Source: Microbacterium proteolyticum
GTDB lineage: Bacteria; Actinomycetota; Actinomycetes; Actinomycetales; Microbacteriaceae
Direction of reading: 5' to 3'
Assembly: GCF_030818075.1 (NCBI RefSeq)
Contig: NZ_JAUSZZ010000001.1
Location: 1,612,001 to 1,676,000 of the forward strand
Length of the DNA stretch: 64,000 nt
Shown here: positions 62,061 to 64,000 of the stretch, one piece after another
Layout of the letters: each line of letters begins with the position of its first letter
How positions within the stretch are numbered: the stretch's first letter is position 1
Position numbers and translations under genes: made by a program
Notes under the pieces: generated by a model
Told to the model about the DNA's origin: nothing
What the model saw: only the letters and a program-made list of their open reading frames with translations
The model's database searches: none

Positions 62061-62858
62061 GTGACCAGCGAAACCCGTCAAGTCCGCTCCGTCCGCTTCT
62101 ACTCCGTCTGCATCGGCGTGGGCCTGTTGGCCGGGCTCCTGTCCGGACTCTTCGGCGTCGGCGGGGGTACCGTCATCGTCCCGCTCCTGGTGCTGCTGCT
62201 CGGCTTCAACCAGCGGCTGGCGGCGGGTACGTCGCTGGCCGCGATCGTGCCCACGGCATCCGTCGGCGTGATCTCGTACGCGGTGCACGGGTCGGTCGCC
62301 TGGATCCCGGCGCTCATCCTCGCCGCGGGCGCCGTCATCGGTGCGCAGATCGGCACCTGGCTGCTGCCGAAGCTCTCGCAGACGGCTCTGCGCTGGTCGT
62401 TCGTGGCGTTCCTCGCCGTGGTCATCGTGAGTCTGTACTTCGTCATCCCGTCGCGCGACGCCGACCTCGTCCTGACGTGGATCACCGGTCCGCTGCTCGG
62501 CGTGCTGGGCGTGATCACCGGCATCCTCGCCGGCCTCCTCGGCGTCGGCGGCGGCATCATCGTGGTCCCCGCGCTCATGCTGCTGTTCGGCACGAGCGAC
62601 CTGGTCGCCAAGGGGACGTCGCTGCTCATGATGATCCCGGCCGCCGTGTCGGGGACCGTGGGCAACCTGCGCCGCTCCAACGTCGACCTGCGGGCGGCCG
62701 CGTGCGTCGGCCTCGCCGCGTGCACCACGACCGCGCTGGGAGCGTTCATCGCCACGCTGGTCGACCCGCTCGTGGGCAACATCCTCTTCTCGGTGTTCCT
62801 CGCCTTCATCGCCGTGCAGATGGGCATCAAGGCGGTGCGGGGCCGCCACCAGCGCTGA
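62061..62858 (+). CDS. TauE/SafE-family sulphite/anion exporter-like permease
   Basis: A 265-residue membrane protein with about eight helices in two similar halves. Both halves carry the family's GLFGVGGG-type motif: LAGLLSGLFGVGGGTVIVPL near residue 20 and LAGLLGVGGGIIVVPALMLL near residue 157. GAAGGA lies ten bases before the GTG at 62061. It may export sulphite or an organosulphonate, which fits nearby sulphur metabolism, but the family is broad. Confidence 0.82.
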   Translation: MTSETRQVRSVRFYSVCIGVGLLAGLLSGLFGVGGGTVIVPLLVLLLGFNQRLAAGTSLAAIVPTASVGVISYAVHGSVAWIPALILAAGAVIGAQIGTWLLPKLSQTALRWSFVAFLAVVIVSLYFVIPSRDADLVLTWITGPLLGVLGVITGILAGLLGVGGGIIVVPALMLLFGTSDLVAKGTSLLMMIPAAVSGTVGNLRRSNVDLRAAACVGLAACTTTALGAFIATLVDPLVGNILFSVFLAFIAVQMGIKAVRGRHQR

Positions 62859-63003
62859 GGCGGTTTCGGGGCCGTGCGAGGTCGGCCCAGCGCCGAGGGT
62901 CTCGCGGCTGCGCCGGTCGCCACGAGCGCTGAGGCGGTGTCAGCGCCCTGCGAGATCGCCCGGGCTCCGAGGCTCGCGTGGCCTTGCTGGTCGCCGCCGG
63001 CGC
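62856..63003 (+). repeat. 74-bp tandem repeat copying a gene 3' end
   Basis: The permease stop in CAGCGCTGAGGCGGT recurs as GAGCGCTGAGGCGGT and CGGCGCTGAGGCGGT, with the TGA at 62856, 62930 and 63004, exactly 74 bases apart. Each unit therefore carries the last codons and stop. The internal parts of the units have diverged (TGCGAGGTCGGCCC against TGCGAGATCGCCCG). The region has no other gene. Confidence 0.75.
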
Positions 63004-63039
63004 TGAGGCGGTGTCGGTGGCCGTCGGTAGACTGACGCG

Positions 63040-63489
63040 GTGCCCGTGAATCCTGATCTGGTCGGTCGTGCCTTCCCGCCGACCGCGCCGTACCTCGTCG
63101 GCCGCGAGAAGGTGCGCGAGTTCGCCCGCGCGGTGTTCGCCGACGCCCCGCAGCATTCCGATCCCGAGGCCGCCCGCGCGCTCGGCTACGCCGACGTGGT
63201 GGCCCCGCCGACGTTCGCGATGGTCGTGCAAGACCTGACGCTCCAGCAGCTGCTCGGCGACCCCGACTCCGGCATCGAGCTGTCTCGTCTCGTGCATGCG
63301 GAGCAGCGCTTCCGCTACACCCGGCCGATCGTCGCGGGCGACGAGCTCGTCGCGACGCTGTCGGTCACCGGCATCCGTTCGATGGGCGGGGGAACGATGA
63401 TCACGAGCGAAGCGGAGATCGTGGATGCCGACGGCGCCCACGTCGTGACCACGACGAGCGTTCTGCTCGCGGGGGAGGCCGGCGCATGA
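63040..63489 (+). CDS. MaoC-like dehydratase subunit (HadA/HadC-like, N-terminal hot-dog)
   Basis: A 149-residue hot-dog protein without the hydratase catalytic pair. APPTFAMVVQDLTLQQLL and HAEQRFRYTRPIVAGDEL match the partner subunit of two-component (3R)-hydroxyacyl dehydratases. A -10 TAGACT (63028-63033) is six bases before the GTG, so the mRNA looks leaderless. The next gene supplies the catalytic subunit; MaoC-MaoC-murB order is common in actinobacteria. Confidence 0.8.
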   Translation: MPVNPDLVGRAFPPTAPYLVGREKVREFARAVFADAPQHSDPEAARALGYADVVAPPTFAMVVQDLTLQQLLGDPDSGIELSRLVHAEQRFRYTRPIVAGDELVATLSVTGIRSMGGGTMITSEAEIVDADGAHVVTTTSVLLAGEAGA

Positions 63490-63890
63490 TCGCATTCACC
63501 GTGGGCGACGTGATCGCCGAGCGTTCGGTCCACCTCACACGCGAGTCGCTGGTGCGCTACGCCGGCGCCTCGGGCGACTTCAACCCCATCCACTACCGCG
63601 ATGACGTCGCGACAGCCGTGGGCCTGCCCGGCGTTCTCGCACACGGGATGCTGACGATGGGCATCGCCGTGGGCACCCTCGCCGAGGCGCTGGGCGACAC
63701 AGGTCGCATCGCCGAGTACGGCGTACGGTTCACCCGCCCGGTCGTCGTTGACCCCGAGACCGGGGCCGACCTGCACGTGAGCGCCAAGGTGGGCGCGGTC
63801 GACGATGAGACCGCGCGCATCGACCTCACCGTCACGTTCGCCGGGACCACCGTGCTCGGCAAGGCGCAGGTGCGGGTGCGGCTGGCCTGA
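63486..63890 (+). CDS. MaoC-family dehydratase, catalytic subunit (HadB-like)
   Basis: A 134-residue hot-dog protein with the hydratase 2 motif YAGASGDFNPIHYRDDVA, whose Asp and His carry out hydration or dehydration of enoyl thioesters. AHGMLTMGIAVGTL follows. The ATG overlaps the upstream stop (ATGA). It probably forms a heterodimer with the preceding protein. The exact acyl substrate is not visible. Confidence 0.84.
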   Translation: MIAFTVGDVIAERSVHLTRESLVRYAGASGDFNPIHYRDDVATAVGLPGVLAHGMLTMGIAVGTLAEALGDTGRIAEYGVRFTRPVVVDPETGADLHVSAKVGAVDDETARIDLTVTFAGTTVLGKAQVRVRLA

Positions 63891-64000
63891 TGCCCGACGT
63901 CGACCCGATCCCGCTGTCGCAGCTCACCACGCTCCGCACCGGTGGGGTGCCCGCCCATCTGGTCGACGCGCACTCCGCCGAGGAGCTCGTCGAGGCGCTC
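63890..64000 (+). CDS. murB: UDP-N-acetylmuramate dehydrogenase, N-terminus (cut by window end)
   Basis: The ATG overlaps the previous stop (TGATG). The 37 visible residues include LSQLTTLRTGGVPAHLVDAH and SAEELVEAL, the opening of MurB, which reduces UDP-GlcNAc-enolpyruvate for peptidoglycan. The FAD domain lies beyond the window. Confidence 0.8.
   Translation, partial: MPDVDPIPLSQLTTLRTGGVPAHLVDAHSAEELVEAL

Overview
The window is very GC-rich, dense DNA from an actinobacterium, most likely a Microbacterium or close Microbacteriaceae relative. Reasons: GTG starts and 4-base GTGA/ATGA overlaps are common, several genes look leaderless, one gene is of the DUF222/HNH type, small proteins resemble Microbacteriaceae-specific families, and the Ala-Ser codon pair GCA-TCC and Asp-Ala pair GAT-GCC recur far more than the GC-rich alternatives. 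The genus is inferred from style and families, not from a marker gene.

Layout. 1-6.3 kb: a four-gene trehalose-type ABC importer (lpqY-sugA-sugB-sugC) and a hydrolase. 6.3-14 kb: a dicarboxylate-type symporter with its divergent GntR/FCD regulator; an NRAMP-like transporter in one operon with a frameshifted dihydrodipicolinate-synthase-family aldolase, divergent from a LacI regulator with three operator-like palindromes; and an AMP-forming acyl-CoA ligase. 14-19.5 kb: small proteins, a RibD/DHFR-like reductase, yajQ, a lower-GC two-gene insertion (16.2-18.1 kb), an acetyltransferase, an FBP/EF-G-binding protein and tRNA-Tyr. 19.5-29.4 kb: an amino-sugar locus. Six genes run leftward (ROK repressor, ROK kinase, two Gfo/Idh/MocA proteins, nagB, nagA), divergent from an ABC sugar importer that lacks its own ATPase. 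29.4-35.7 kb: small proteins, a MarR regulator, then an Azt-type zinc import locus with two AztD-like proteins and a Fur/Zur-type box. 35.7-48.3 kb: LysR plus bifunctional PutA; a PNPOx-like protein divergent from a MocR regulator; MerR; a P-loop kinase-like protein; a DUF222/HNH protein with a LexA-like box; a phytoene-desaturase-like flavoprotein; an inositol monophosphatase.

48.3-58.8 kb: an M23 cell-wall peptidase with an Ala/Pro repeat, tRNA-Thr and tRNA-Met, a 51-bp hairpin repeat array, and an ECF sigma / CU044_5270-like / I36-like operon. Upstream of that sigma gene are two outward-facing, nearly identical promoter-like elements. Then come a flavin disulfide reductase, an epimerase, a degenerate Asp23 remnant, an ECF sigma + Asp23 operon and a frameshifted NmrA-like gene. 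58.7-64 kb: a cysteine-rich leader peptide ahead of a cystathionine beta-synthase / gamma-lyase pair, an F420-dependent NADP reductase-like gene, a TauE/SafE permease with a tandemly duplicated 3' end, and a MaoC-MaoC-murB cluster cut by the window end.

The most notable signals are regulatory: the Cys leader, the divergent ECF promoter pair, the Zur and LexA-like boxes, and FCD, LacI, MocR and MarR operators sitting exactly in divergent gaps. Also notable are gene-end tandem duplications, an NRAMP protein that has lost its metal-binding residues, and three broken genes, two of them by a single extra base in a C3/G3 run. No CRISPR array, insertion sequence or prophage was seen.
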